Shown: positions 55,842 to 64,000 of the stretch, piece after piece
Layout: every line of letters begins with the position of its first letter
Numbering within the stretch: the stretch's first letter is position 1
Origin: Cupriavidus phytohabitans
GTDB lineage: Bacteria; Pseudomonadota; Gammaproteobacteria; Burkholderiales; Burkholderiaceae
Assembly (NCBI RefSeq): GCF_000426345.1
Contig: NZ_AUFE01000015.1
Span: forward strand, 62,001-126,000
Reading direction: 5' to 3'
Length of the DNA: 64,000 bases
Notes under the pieces: model-generated
Database searches by the model: none
What the model saw: only the letters and a program-made list of their open reading frames with translations
Told to the model about the DNA's origin: nothing
Position numbers and translations under genes: made by a program

Positions 55842-56156
55842 CTAAGTTTGTGACCTTGCCTCCATCTCCGCTAGTTTCTCGTCAAGCGTCTCCTTAACCC
55901 AGGTCAAGAACGTGGACCAGCCACATGCGCTTATCGCAATTCCTTTTGGCCCCTCGGCAAGCACGCAATCTGGAGAGTCATATTCAACAAGTTCTGGATG
56001 AAGATCAAGCCATCGCAGGATGGCGCTCTCGAACTCAAGCGGAACATCGTGAAGATGTAAGTAGCGGCGACCAGCCTGATCAAAATATGGGAGGCCGGCG
56101 AGAAGCCAAGCCTGAAGAAGCCGGCCTTTCTCTTGGATGCTCATCGTAGTGCTCAT
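55842..56156 (-). CDS. Hypothetical protein
   Basis: A 104-residue acidic protein with regular protein character (ILRWLDLHPELVEYDSPDCV, WSTFLTWVKETLDEKL). No family recognised. Its start lies 17 bases from that of the divergent RHH antitoxin. Confidence 0.5.
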   Translation of the reverse strand: MSTTMSIQEKGRLLQAWLLAGLPYFDQAGRRYLHLHDVPLEFESAILRWLDLHPELVEYDSPDCVLAEGPKGIAISACGWSTFLTWVKETLDEKLAEMEARSQT

Positions 56157-56173
56157 TGTTTGCGTTCACTGCG

Positions 56174-56464
56174 ATGGTACATCAGGCTCGCGCGATTGGT
56201 CGCCTCGCCAGACGGTCACACGATTTGACACAATTGGAGACTGATGTGGGCCGAGTCTTTGTCGATTTGACTGATACGCAAATTGAGGAACTTGCGGCAA
56301 TCGTAGAGGCCGAGCATCGTCCAAGGGCGGCTGTTATCCGTGACGCCATTGAGGCGTACATCGCGCAGCGAAAGCTGGCGCTTGGGGCTGATGTATTCGG
56401 GCGGTGGAAGGACAAGCAGATCGACGGCCTCGCATACCAGCAAGAGCGACGCTTGGAATGGTGA
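56174..56464 (+). CDS. Ribbon-helix-helix antitoxin with a destroyed toxin gene
   Basis: A 96-residue protein with a CopG-like RHH core (VDLTDTQIEELAAIVEAEHR, AAVIRDAIEAYI) and the C-terminal ADVFGRWKDKQIDGLAYQQE seen in antitoxins of VapBC-like pairs. The expected toxin start overlaps the stop (ATGGTGA) but reads only MVKAPA before TGA. So the toxin is gone and the antitoxin is an orphan. Confidence 0.72.
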   Translation: MVHQARAIGRLARRSHDLTQLETDVGRVFVDLTDTQIEELAAIVEAEHRPRAAVIRDAIEAYIAQRKLALGADVFGRWKDKQIDGLAYQQERRLEW

Positions 56465-56515
56465 AGGCGCCAGCCTGACGCATTACCTTCTCGTCCGCAC
56501 GCCGCTAACGGCCGC

Positions 56516-56960
56516 TCACGCTCCAAGATTGCTCCACAGGATCAGTCGCTCGGCCTCCTTGCGATAGGTGCACTGCGTGGCCGGCGATTCATGCAGCCCC
56601 AGCCACGCGAGGATCGCCCGCGTAATCATTGTCCGCGTTAAGGGTGCAAGTCTCGTGCGGTACGCGAAACTGCCCCTGGGAGCCGTCGACTTCATGTGGC
56701 AGCCGCAATTGCTCCCACGGCACGACGATCCCCCGCGACGCCTGCTCGACTAGCAGCGGGCGCTTACCCTCAGGATCAACGCTTGCCGCCAGCACAGTCC
56801 CTGGCTGCGCACAACCCTGTCAAATCTCACCAGCCGGCGCCCGCTCTCCATCGTCTGCGCTCTGGCGCCAGCCGCTCTGGCTTTACGGCAATTGCTGCCG
56901 AACTGGTAGCGCGCGAGTGCGTTACCGCGGCTTCGTTGCCGCCACTCCTTCACGGGCCTT
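56516..56960 (-). pseudogene. Frameshifted fragment of a DUF3701-type integrase
   Basis: On the minus strand, LVEQASRGIVVPWEQLRL, FRVPHETCTLNADNDYA and, one frame away, ILAWLGLHESPAT and YRKEAERLILW are the central part of a tyrosine integrase like the intact one at 52117. One extra G near 56613 breaks the frame and the sequence stops at ILWSNLGA. The catalytic domain is missing. It marks an older integration event. Confidence 0.65.
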
Positions 56961-57159
56961 CACTGCGCCCCGTGCACGGGATTCACCGGAGGCACGCGCA
57001 GAGGGGCGCCGCACGGTCTTGCTATTTGCCTATTTGCCTTGCGTGCGGCCGCGCTCGGCAGTCTCAGGAGAGACCGTCGCCTGCTTCGCCATGTCAATCG
57101 CTGCCTGCATCCAAACCTTCGCGGTAGCCTCATCGACACACTCGACACTGCCCGTCGAC

Positions 57160-57989
57160 GGCGCTGTCAACTTGCCGGTAGCGAGACAAGGTAGTGGCAC
57201 GCGGGACCACTGCTCAAAAAGCAGTTGACGGATTTTGGGCCACCTTGGTGAATTCGTGCCAGGCAGCGAATCGTGCAGCGAGGTGTTTGCGATAGAGCGA
57301 AGCACGCAGCAGATTCCATTTCAGCGCGAAGTGTTGCCGGATCGGAGCGAAGCTCGAAAGGAAAGCCTGCGTACGTTTGCGCTCGCGAAACCCACGCATG
57401 CGCCGCTCGCGTTCGCGGGTCGGCTGGTGGCTGTTCTCGGCCCGGTTGTTGACGCGAGCGGCGGCTTTAACAAACACGTGTTTGACGTTCGCCAGTTCCG
57501 GGATGTCGGTCTTCGCGGCCGAGTAGCGGCGTAGCTGATCGGTGGCGATCTTGCGTGGTGCCGAGTAGAAGCGAAGCACGCGCTGGAAGAATCGTTTGGC
57601 TGCTGCCTTGTCGCGACGCTTCTGCAGCAGAATGTCGAGTTCAGCGCCATGCTCGTCAACCGCCCGCCACAGCAGATAAGGCTCGCCGCGCAGCGCCTCG
57701 AACATCTCATCGAGATGCCAGGTGCTGCCTAGCTTGCGCCGTGCGGCCTTCACACGATGGGCATAGCCGGCGCCAAACTTGTCACACCAGCGGCGAATTG
57801 TCTCGTAGGTCACGACCACACCGCGCTCGAACAGCAGTTCCTCGATGTCGCGCAGACTCAGGTTGAAGCGAAAATACCAGCGCACTGCGTGGCGAATGAT
57901 CGCCGCCGGAAACCGGTGGCCGTGATAGAGCGATTTGGTCTCCATCATCCCGTCATTCTACCCGGCCGCATCCCTAACGTGACAGAACC
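57160..57989. mobile_element. IS6-family insertion sequence
   Basis: About 830 bases around one transposase gene. The right terminus reads GGTTCTGTCACGTTAG outward-in on the minus strand (57989 leftwards). A poorly matching partner GGCGCTGTCAACTTGC starts at 57160. The size agrees with IS26-like elements. No target duplication is seen, and the left end may be rearranged. Confidence 0.6.
57214..57948 (-). CDS. IS6-family transposase
   Basis: A 244-residue DDE transposase. The three acidic residues lie in WHLDEMF, IATDQLRRY and NRAENSHQPTRERER, the last with the family's trailing arginines. The N-terminal HTH reads LSLRDIEELLFERGVVVTYE. Complete, so the element may be active or act by cointegrate formation. 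Confidence 0.9.
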   Translation of the reverse strand: MMETKSLYHGHRFPAAIIRHAVRWYFRFNLSLRDIEELLFERGVVVTYETIRRWCDKFGAGYAHRVKAARRKLGSTWHLDEMFEALRGEPYLLWRAVDEHGAELDILLQKRRDKAAAKRFFQRVLRFYSAPRKIATDQLRRYSAAKTDIPELANVKHVFVKAAARVNNRAENSHQPTRERERRMRGFRERKRTQAFLSSFAPIRQHFALKWNLLRASLYRKHLAARFAAWHEFTKVAQNPSTAF

Positions 57990-58403
57990 GCTGGCGCTGC
58001 TCTTCCCCTGGGACGCTAGTGCCGTCGCAGCTCAACCCTGGCCGAGTGGAGAGTGCCCGGGATAGGATCGCGCAGGCCCAAAGCATCGTACGTGCAGCGC
58101 GCGATGACCGATACCGCGTATCGGCCGCCTGCGGCCTACAGCGTTGGAGCTGGAGTTGCATCGCCGATTCAGGAGTCTCTGGAATATCGCACGTGCGAAA
58201 GGCGACTCGTGGACGGCATTCGACAAGGCGACCTACGACGCATACATAGCGGCAATCAAGGTCCTACAGGGCTCACATCCCCTATGGATGGTGGAAGTTC
58301 ATTGGAAGGATGGAAGCTAGCCGCGCAAACCTTGAAACATTGCACTCCGAACAACGCCAAGGGCGTTCGCCTTCCGCTGCCTGAATCAAATGATGCACAG
58401 GAC
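57990..58403. other. Intergenic stretch with a possible short gene remnant
   Basis: On the plus strand 58142-58320 stays open with good protein character (SLWNIARAKGDSWTAFDKAT, ending WMVEVHWKDGS). It has no ATG, only TTG starts, and its frame meets a TGA about 40 bases upstream. It looks like the 3' end of a lost gene. Nothing else was identified. Confidence 0.35.
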
Positions 58404-59360
58404 TTATCGGCTTCCATTTTCCGATGGTCGACTTTTGCGGGTTGAGAAGGCGGCAAGGGCGCGTTCGAGGACAGTTTTTCCAGCAGTTCCTCCTAATAGA
58501 TTTTCCATCCGTATCTGGTCGAGCGCTTCAGCAACCGAATCTACTACCATCTGCGCGGCGAGCGCCTCGGCCATTATGGCCAGTGCTTCCTGTCCATCTA
58601 CCGTCAGACCAGTCGACTCCTCTGGGGCACGCTCGATGGGCCGTGTCAACTCGCGAAGCCAGGCCGCCCGTGCCACGTCTTTACCAGCATCGTTCGGTAG
58701 CTTGCGGGCCAAGGTCAGAAGCCGCTGTTGCGCGTCGGAGCAAATCTCGCGCGCTGTCCTCATGGCCTCCGCCGGCCCCGCTTTAGCAGCGAAAGACATT
58801 AAGCGCGTTGCCTTTCGCGCGTATTTTTTCAGTCGACGCCCGAGAATTTCAGCGATCAACGAATCGACTGCTTCCTGCATGAGCAACTCGTTGCGATGGC
58901 GGACATCGGCGCGCTGCCTCGCAACTGGGCGGTCCGGTCGTGTAGCCGCACCATCGAGACCCTCGACTATCATCGAGTCTTGGTGTCGAGCAGCGAGGGG
59001 GTCGATATCAATTACTTTGGCCGAGCTGGGCTGGCCCTTTTCGGTATATCCAAAATGGAACGAGAGGCTGAGTCTGGAGAAAAACATCGCGCGGCCATAA
59101 AGCAGCCCGTCGGCGCCGTCATACCCGATGACAAAACGATGGGCGAAGGGAAACGCAGGATCGGGAAGTTCCGAGCACCCATCGAAGTCCCACCAAATCG
59201 GATAGCCGAAGTTGGGGGCCCGCTCTCCAATGGGCAATGTATGCTGCCGCGCCGCGAAGAGCGGAAATCGCTTGAAGTCATCGAGGGCGCTGTCCATCCG
59301 ACGCTTCGGATACTCACGCGACAAGAACGACAGGGCGATATAGGCCACCGCAGCAAGCAT
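58404..59360 (-). CDS. Hypothetical protein, 5' end doubtful
   Basis: 318 residues from the ATG at 59360. The first part is globular (PNFGYPIWWDFDGC, FVIGYDGADGLLYGRAMFF, LSLSFHFGYTEKG); the second, from about residue 160, is strongly helical and basic. No family recognised. The frame is open back to a stop at 59487 and this lead also reads like protein (RVVRAGEAVRFYPGDITYER) yet has no ATG, GTG or TTG. The gene may have lost its original 5' end. It lies downstream of the defence operon on the same strand but 583 bases away. Confidence 0.55.
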   Translation of the reverse strand: MLAAVAYIALSFLSREYPKRRMDSALDDFKRFPLFAARQHTLPIGERAPNFGYPIWWDFDGCSELPDPAFPFAHRFVIGYDGADGLLYGRAMFFSRLSLSFHFGYTEKGQPSSAKVIDIDPLAARHQDSMIVEGLDGAATRPDRPVARQRADVRHRNELLMQEAVDSLIAEILGRRLKKYARKATRLMSFAAKAGPAEAMRTAREICSDAQQRLLTLARKLPNDAGKDVARAAWLRELTRPIERAPEESTGLTVDGQEALAIMAEALAAQMVVDSVAEALDQIRMENLLGGTAGKTVLERALAAFSTRKSRPSENGSR

Positions 59361-59943
59361 CGAATCTCCGCCAAGCCCGCGCTCGTAAGTGATGTCGCCT
59401 GGATAAAATCGAACGGCCTCGCCAGCACGGACAACCCTGATCTCCTCACCAAGGGGACAGCGGAAAACAGGCGCATGAGACGTGCATCAAGCACCGCACG
59501 CGTGTGACGGACACTGCTAGCGCCAGGCGTCATGGGTGCGTTCGAGGGTGGAGGCGGAAAGGAAGGCATTGCTACGCCAGGGTCAGTGACCAAGGGCGCC
59601 ACAAGCCCCGTCCTTCGGGGGCCTTTAGGGCAAGGAGGACGTGAAGTGAGTACTCCATTTGCGAGCGCATTCGCCCTGGGGTCTGCTTTCCCATGCCCTT
59701 GGCGACACGGCATTCGCGCGTCGTCGGGCACGCGCAGTTGCTGGTAGGCACGGGGCGCCGACAACATGCGCAGTGGCGCGTCGACACGATCAGGCATCGC
59801 GTGCCTTGTTAGTCGTTGCCAGGTTCGGCACGGCGCGCGGCCCCGACTGATTTCGAGCGCCAGATCGGCCGACCGAAGCATAGCCTTTCGATGAGGAGAT
59901 ATATCGCTAGGACTCGCAAGCTTGGGAGTGCGAGCACCCTGCA
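59361..59943. other. Long gap without a supported gene
   Basis: Open frames on both strands lack protein character, apart from the lead to the gene at 58404. GCCCC/GGGGC pairing near 59608-59625 could be a hairpin. It separates the HEPN-like gene from the hypothetical gene, so the latter may not belong to the operon. Confidence 0.45.
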
Positions 59944-60792
59944 TCAACAAGGTCTCTGTTGTCGGATTCGAATGAGGGTCCTCTGACCCTTTGGCAACAC
60001 TTCTTCTGCAACGTCAAAGAGCTGCGACTTCATGACGAGTGCTTTCAGACTCTGCTCGCCGTACCGAATCTTGCGATCCGCGAAGGCGTCCGGCTCCTTC
60101 GCCCTCGCCATCGACTGCGCGTATGAGAGGTCGGTCCATCCGTCCGCACGACGCGGCTTCGCTACAGTCTCAAGCAACAGCTCAATCATTCGACTACCCT
60201 GCAGCCATACGAGCTCGAATGCCTCTTGAAACTCGGTGGACTGGAGAAAGGCAGCGTAAGCCTGGCAGGCTTGGTGCGCGGTATCGCGCATTGACTTCAG
60301 ACGATTGCTCATCGCCACAACCCTGTCCTTCTGCTGGTCTAGGCGTGCGACGGTTTCAGCCATCCTCTCAACCGACTCAGTTTTCAAGTGTGGAAGAAAA
60401 TGGTGCGCAAGCTCATTGCGCTCCTTGGCTAGCGCCGCCAGTTCAGCCTCCAACGACGCCCTATCCGCTGGAGAGAGCTCAATTTGGACTGTCGTTTTGA
60501 CCCGCGGCAGGCTCGTTTCCACAGAATACTCGTCGTCGCGCATCTCCTCTGGGCTGGTAAGGAACTCTTCCCGGACCCGCTTTAGCAGCATGCCCATCGA
60601 CGACGTACTCAGGTTTTGTTGGCGAGCCTCGAGCCTAGTGGCAGCGTCCGCGATACTACCCTCAATCCTCGCGATACCAAGGATGGACTTTAAAAGGTAC
60701 TCGATCTCCTGGTTCAGCAGGAGATTCCGCCCAACTTTTCGAAGTACTTCGTCCTTCAACGCCCGTAGCGCAGTTTGCTGTGCTTTGTCCAT
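59944..60792 (-). CDS. Helical protein with a HEPN-like RNELAHH motif
   Basis: 282 residues, almost all helix. LAALAKERNELAHHFLP at about 130-146 holds R-x4-H, the ribonuclease signature of HEPN domains, after a coiled-coil-like stretch; a further coiled-coil region follows (MAETVARLDQQKDRVVAMS). I do not know this family. A HEPN RNase fits the defence context but the motif is the only support, and such motifs also occur in non-catalytic helical proteins. The ATG at 60792 has GGCGGAG upstream and is preferred over a TTG at 60819. It lies 53 bases after the patatin gene, probably the same operon. Confidence 0.6.
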   Translation of the reverse strand: MDKAQQTALRALKDEVLRKVGRNLLLNQEIEYLLKSILGIARIEGSIADAATRLEARQQNLSTSSMGMLLKRVREEFLTSPEEMRDDEYSVETSLPRVKTTVQIELSPADRASLEAELAALAKERNELAHHFLPHLKTESVERMAETVARLDQQKDRVVAMSNRLKSMRDTAHQACQAYAAFLQSTEFQEAFELVWLQGSRMIELLLETVAKPRRADGWTDLSYAQSMARAKEPDAFADRKIRYGEQSLKALVMKSQLFDVAEEVLPKGQRTLIRIRQQRPC

Positions 60793-60845
60793 CTGGCACT
60801 CCGCCGATATTTGAACCAAGTCTAACCCTTACGGCGAGGAGGGCG

Positions 60846-62000
60846 TCACATCATCTCCAAATTCCACCTTGCAGTCTCATAGCCATGACGGGCCAAGAGG
60901 TCAAAGCTCGTCTCAGACATCCTGTGAAGTGTCGTGCTATATGTTGCCGCGGTTTTTGATTCATCGGGCGAGAGCCATTGTTCCCCCAAAAGCTTAGCCG
61001 CTACTTCCTCTCTCCCCGTAGAGAACTTACGAATGGAGTCTTCGGCCCGAGCCCCGATGCCAAGGTAGGCTCCCGACATCGGATTCTTCTGGAGAAAATT
61101 CACGAACGCGCGGACGCGGAGAGCTCTGCTTTGATCCAACGCGATGTCGGCAATGCGCTTAAACCGGAAGGGATTCAAGGGGTGTGGAATTGCCTGGCGC
61201 GGGAATGGAGCCCCTCCATCAGACACAATCATGTATTGGATGTCTCCCGGAAGCGTTCCGTCCCTCTTGATGGCCTGCCTACCCACGTCAAACATCGGCT
61301 CCATGCCTAGGTTATCGTAGAGGCCACCGTCATACAGGTGGAGCGTTCTGTAAGGCAACTCATAACGGGTAGGGGCGGCAGCATGCCATTCCTCACGCTT
61401 TTCCCACTCAAAGTTTCCGCTCTCGACAGTCAGAGGGCCGATACCACCTGGGAACGCTGCCGAGATTGCCATGGCTTTTGCAACGCTGAAACTTTCAACT
61501 TTCGCGTAGCCGAGATCATAGTCGCCCATGGTTCGATTCTTGAATCGGAACCGCCGACCCGTTTCGCCAGTGGTGCAATTGATCGACCAGGCCGGAGAGT
61601 TGCTCAGATCTCCTAGCGTCGCCGTTACACCCCACAATCCTTCGATTGCCTGAGCAACAACGTTTGCCCTGGATAGCATGAATCGCCAATTCAGAGGATT
61701 AAGGACCAGTCTCAGGAATGCCGACACCTGCAAAGATTCGGTTGTCAGCACCCTTCGCAGCCGCGGATGCACCTCTTTGAGGTAAACATCGGAAGTCGGC
61801 CAGCGATTATCCGCTGACTGGAACGTCATCCCGACGAACAGGCTTCCCCCGGACACTGACGATATATGCAGGACATCTTCAAGGCGCCGCTGCTCCGCGA
61901 GATACTTTATGACGCCTGCGTGGAAAGCGGCGGCGCGCACACCGCCTCCTGACAGAGCGAGGCCGATACTTCTTCCCGGTTCGAGGCTGGTGCCATTCAT
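60846..62000 (-). CDS. Patatin-like phospholipase (CapV-like effector)
   Basis: A 384-residue patatin-fold lipase. The oxyanion loop is SGGGVRAA (17-24), the nucleophile Ser50 lies in SSVSGGS, and the dyad Asp224 is in DGGLYDN, so the catalytic parts are complete. CapV phospholipases of CBASS degrade the inner membrane when a cyclic nucleotide made by the CD-NTase binds. The ATG overlaps the stop of the upstream E2-E1-JAB gene (ATGA), so translation is coupled. The CBASS role is inferred from that neighbour; a CD-NTase is not visible. Confidence 0.85.
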   Translation of the reverse strand: MNGTSLEPGRSIGLALSGGGVRAAAFHAGVIKYLAEQRRLEDVLHISSVSGGSLFVGMTFQSADNRWPTSDVYLKEVHPRLRRVLTTESLQVSAFLRLVLNPLNWRFMLSRANVVAQAIEGLWGVTATLGDLSNSPAWSINCTTGETGRRFRFKNRTMGDYDLGYAKVESFSVAKAMAISAAFPGGIGPLTVESGNFEWEKREEWHAAAPTRYELPYRTLHLYDGGLYDNLGMEPMFDVGRQAIKRDGTLPGDIQYMIVSDGGAPFPRQAIPHPLNPFRFKRIADIALDQSRALRVRAFVNFLQKNPMSGAYLGIGARAEDSIRKFSTGREEVAAKLLGEQWLSPDESKTAATYSTTLHRMSETSFDLLARHGYETARWNLEMM

Positions 62001-64000
62001 ACGTCGCGCCCTTCCCCCACAGCAACAGAAACGTCGCTTTCGCCGACGATGACCATTAGTGCGGGGAGCCCGTCCATGGCCAACGTCTTCGCCAAATATG
62101 CCAGCAACTCCACGTCAGCACCGCTGGGAGCTGCGGAGGAGTATTTCGGGTGAGAATGCCACTCCCCGATGTACCCTACGATATTGGCGGTACGGTTTGC
62201 AGCACGTTCAAGGGCTTCAGCCAGCCCTACCGTTCCGCGGATAAAACTAGCCGAATTTGCTTTGCTGTCACCGGGCGCGCTGAGAACGTCGACGATATGA
62301 ATTGTCTTTAGGCTGTGATCACGATAGCCGAGGATGATCCCACCAGTTTCACTGGGGAGACACTCCGCCCGAAGCACTCCCAGCCGCTGTTGAACACCCT
62401 TGTCCCAGAGCACACGCCACTCACCGCAGGCGCGTTCGATTGGCTCTTCAACAGGCATGATGTTGGCGGTCAGTGAGCCTGTTTCGTCGTCGAGAGTCCA
62501 GATTCGAAGCTCGGCCTGCTGGCGCCCCGCTAGCTGGCGGACCTGCTTGGCCAGCGTGGCCCCGTGGAGATGCACGACCTCTGGCGAAAGCACCCCTGAC
62601 ACATCACGGCAACCCGCACCAACCCAAAAGGCGCCGGAATGGCCAGTCAGATGGTGCTCACCCCAGTCTGCATTGAGAATGGCGCGGTAATACTGAGCCT
62701 CCAGTGTCGTCAGCCGAATATTCCTGCCCGCATCCTCAAGTAAGAGGACGGAGCCCAGACCAGACGGAGCGAGGAAGACTGACGCCATTCGCGGCGTATC
62801 ATCTTTTACTGCCAGATCCCTCGGGGCTTCCAGCGTGGTCGTTGCATCAACGAGCAGGGCCGCGGACGCGAGGGCATCGCGTACCTCCGGTGTATCGTCT
62901 GTAACCTTAGCGGGAACGCCCTTGGGCTTTGCTGTTGTGGACCACGTCAGTTCCACCAAGTTGGTCACGACATCCACTTTCGACCATCCAATATGGCGGT
63001 CTTCGCCGGCATGGCGCACCAGATTGTGTGGAAGCAGTACGTCGTCGTCGATGAAGGTCCAACTCCCCCACCCTTCCCGCCACCACAATTCCGCCATGCA
63101 ACTACCCAGTGCTCCGACGCCTGCCAGTACTCCCTGGAATTCTGCTCCGTCGTCAGGCACTCCTGCAGCCTGGCGCGCATCCTTTGGCGTGAGTGCGAAT
63201 CTAGCATCGATAGGCTCGATCTTGAGCTCCCGCCATGCCTCTTCCTTATCGAGCGGAACAACGACAGCTCCGAGGCCATTATTCGCGTATGCCCTGCCAT
63301 CCTTGCCATCGAAATACGCGCCACATGCCAATCCCAAGCGAACAAGTGACGCATGCACGAAATAGCAGTCAGCATCCGTCCGCTCGGGTTCCGCACCCGG
63401 CGACCTGGCCATGGGGATTTGAAGCAGCAGTAGTGTGTGCCCGGTATCCACCTTCGGAATCTCGACACCGCCGGCTGGAGGCAACGCTCTTTTTGCGGAA
63501 TCGACCAGCCACGGCAGCAAGCTCGAACCCTTCCTCTCCAGTTGGTCGTGCAGTGCACCCAACGTCGCCGGGTATCGCTCGATACCTGTCGAAACCACGG
63601 TGGGCACCGCAACTACCAACGGGTCAATCCCCGAATCTGCTTTGGACTTCGCACTGCCTTTCGGACGCCAGTATCCCCGGAGTACTTTCCCATCCGGTCT
63701 GGAATTGGCGCCCTCGACGTGCAGCACTTCCGCATCTTTTCCTGCGCGGCCCACGAAGTCGGCCGGCAGGGCAAGCTGGAAGGGGGACACGAAATGCATG
63801 CGCTCGACAGGCTGGTCGGCAAGGTGCAACTTCCCAAGAGCCGTCTCACGCAGCCACCAAAGGATCCGTTCGAGATGCTTCGCCGGCGTCCACGTCCGCT
63901 CAACAGCACTCCAAGGTTCGGCATAGATACACAGAGACGGCGGGTCTCCATCTCGAACGGAATTCTGGTGAAGGGTGGCCGGAAAATCGCGCCGCAGTGC
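61997..64000 (-). CDS. E2-E1-JAB triple-domain protein (fused CBASS Cap2/Cap3-like), N terminus beyond the window
   Basis: The frame is open to the right edge: 667 residues visible. From the edge it reads an E2-like end (LHQNSVRDGDPPSLCIY, with the probable catalytic Cys; then LERILWWLRETALGKLH). Next comes a linker of about 230 residues, then a ThiF/E1 domain with LAGVGALGS (ATP loop), DDDVLLPHNLVRH and GAGCRDVSGV with the probable catalytic Cys. Last is a C-terminal JAB/JAMM protease (ETGGIILG ... GEWHSHP ... PSGAD). In type II CBASS, Cap2 (E2-E1) joins the CD-NTase C terminus to a target and Cap3 (JAB) removes it; here both would be one chain. A TTG at 63829 is an internal start only in appearance, since the E2 reading continues upstream. 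CBASS rather than another bacterial ubiquitin-like pathway is inferred from the patatin partner. Confidence 0.85.
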   Translation of the reverse strand, partial: ALRRDFPATLHQNSVRDGDPPSLCIYAEPWSAVERTWTPAKHLERILWWLRETALGKLHLADQPVERMHFVSPFQLALPADFVGRAGKDAEVLHVEGANSRPDGKVLRGYWRPKGSAKSKADSGIDPLVVAVPTVVSTGIERYPATLGALHDQLERKGSSLLPWLVDSAKRALPPAGGVEIPKVDTGHTLLLLQIPMARSPGAEPERTDADCYFVHASLVRLGLACGAYFDGKDGRAYANNGLGAVVVPLDKEEAWRELKIEPIDARFALTPKDARQAAGVPDDGAEFQGVLAGVGALGSCMAELWWREGWGSWTFIDDDVLLPHNLVRHAGEDRHIGWSKVDVVTNLVELTWSTTAKPKGVPAKVTDDTPEVRDALASAALLVDATTTLEAPRDLAVKDDTPRMASVFLAPSGLGSVLLLEDAGRNIRLTTLEAQYYRAILNADWGEHHLTGHSGAFWVGAGCRDVSGVLSPEVVHLHGATLAKQVRQLAGRQQAELRIWTLDDETGSLTANIMPVEEPIERACGEWRVLWDKGVQQRLGVLRAECLPSETGGIILGYRDHSLKTIHIVDVLSAPGDSKANSASFIRGTVGLAEALERAANRTANIVGYIGEWHSHPKYSSAAPSGADVELLAYLAKTLAMDGLPALMVIVGESDVSVAVGEGRDV

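Noticed and set aside
59012-59950. Minus-strand open frame of 312 codons over the gap left of the HEPN-like gene
   Set aside because: Its 3' part is a shadow of the hypothetical gene at 58404, and the rest has no protein character, being Arg/Pro-rich.

Overview
The window is GC-rich betaproteobacterial chromosome, most likely Cupriavidus. This rests on its gene content: a lipopeptide siderophore NRPS, cyclohexanecarboxylate genes, oxalate/formate genes, PntAB and OpgD. Genus assignment is inference; no rRNA or tRNA was seen. From about 46 kb rightwards the sequence changes to mobile and accessory DNA.

Left part (1-11.3 kb): a siderophore locus around a divergent, Fur-box-bearing promoter. 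A large NRPS running off the left edge and a SyrP-like hydroxylase lie on the minus strand. MbtH, thioesterase, phosphopantetheinyl transferase and diaminobutyrate aminotransferase lie on the plus strand. Next (11.4-16.5 kb) is a badR / badH-badI-aliB-aliA set for cyclohexanecarboxylate degradation. Then come small housekeeping genes (GYD, DUF2188, AI-2E-type transporter).

Middle (18.7-41.2 kb): an oxalate/formate region. It holds a two-gene NAD-dependent formate dehydrogenase, an OxlT-like antiporter, oxc-frc, a second frc paralogue, pntAB, an FAH-family protein, two LysR regulators, an FCD-GntR regulator and a PanE-like reductase. Eight copies of one partly palindromic motif (core TGGTATGTGATATATCA) sit mostly in front of these genes and look like operators of one regulon, probably that of the GntR protein at 39.2-39.9 kb. 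Then TerC, OpgD, a second FCD-GntR regulator and an EamA exporter close the core chromosome.

Right part (46-64 kb): a Tn7-like transposition module (TnsA-TnsB fusion, TnsC, TniQ) with a repeat array at its left edge, and next to it a large DUF3701-type tyrosine recombinase. Beyond these lies a scrap-heap of orphan antitoxins (HipB-like, RHH), unknown small genes, a frameshifted integrase remnant and an IS6-family element. The right edge carries a probable antiphage operon on the minus strand: an E2-E1-JAB triple fusion entering from beyond the edge, overlapping by ATGA a patatin-like phospholipase, then a HEPN-like helical protein. It resembles type II CBASS, but the CD-NTase is not in the window and would have to lie past base 64000. 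The fused E2-E1-JAB architecture and the extra HEPN-like gene make this the most interesting part of the window.
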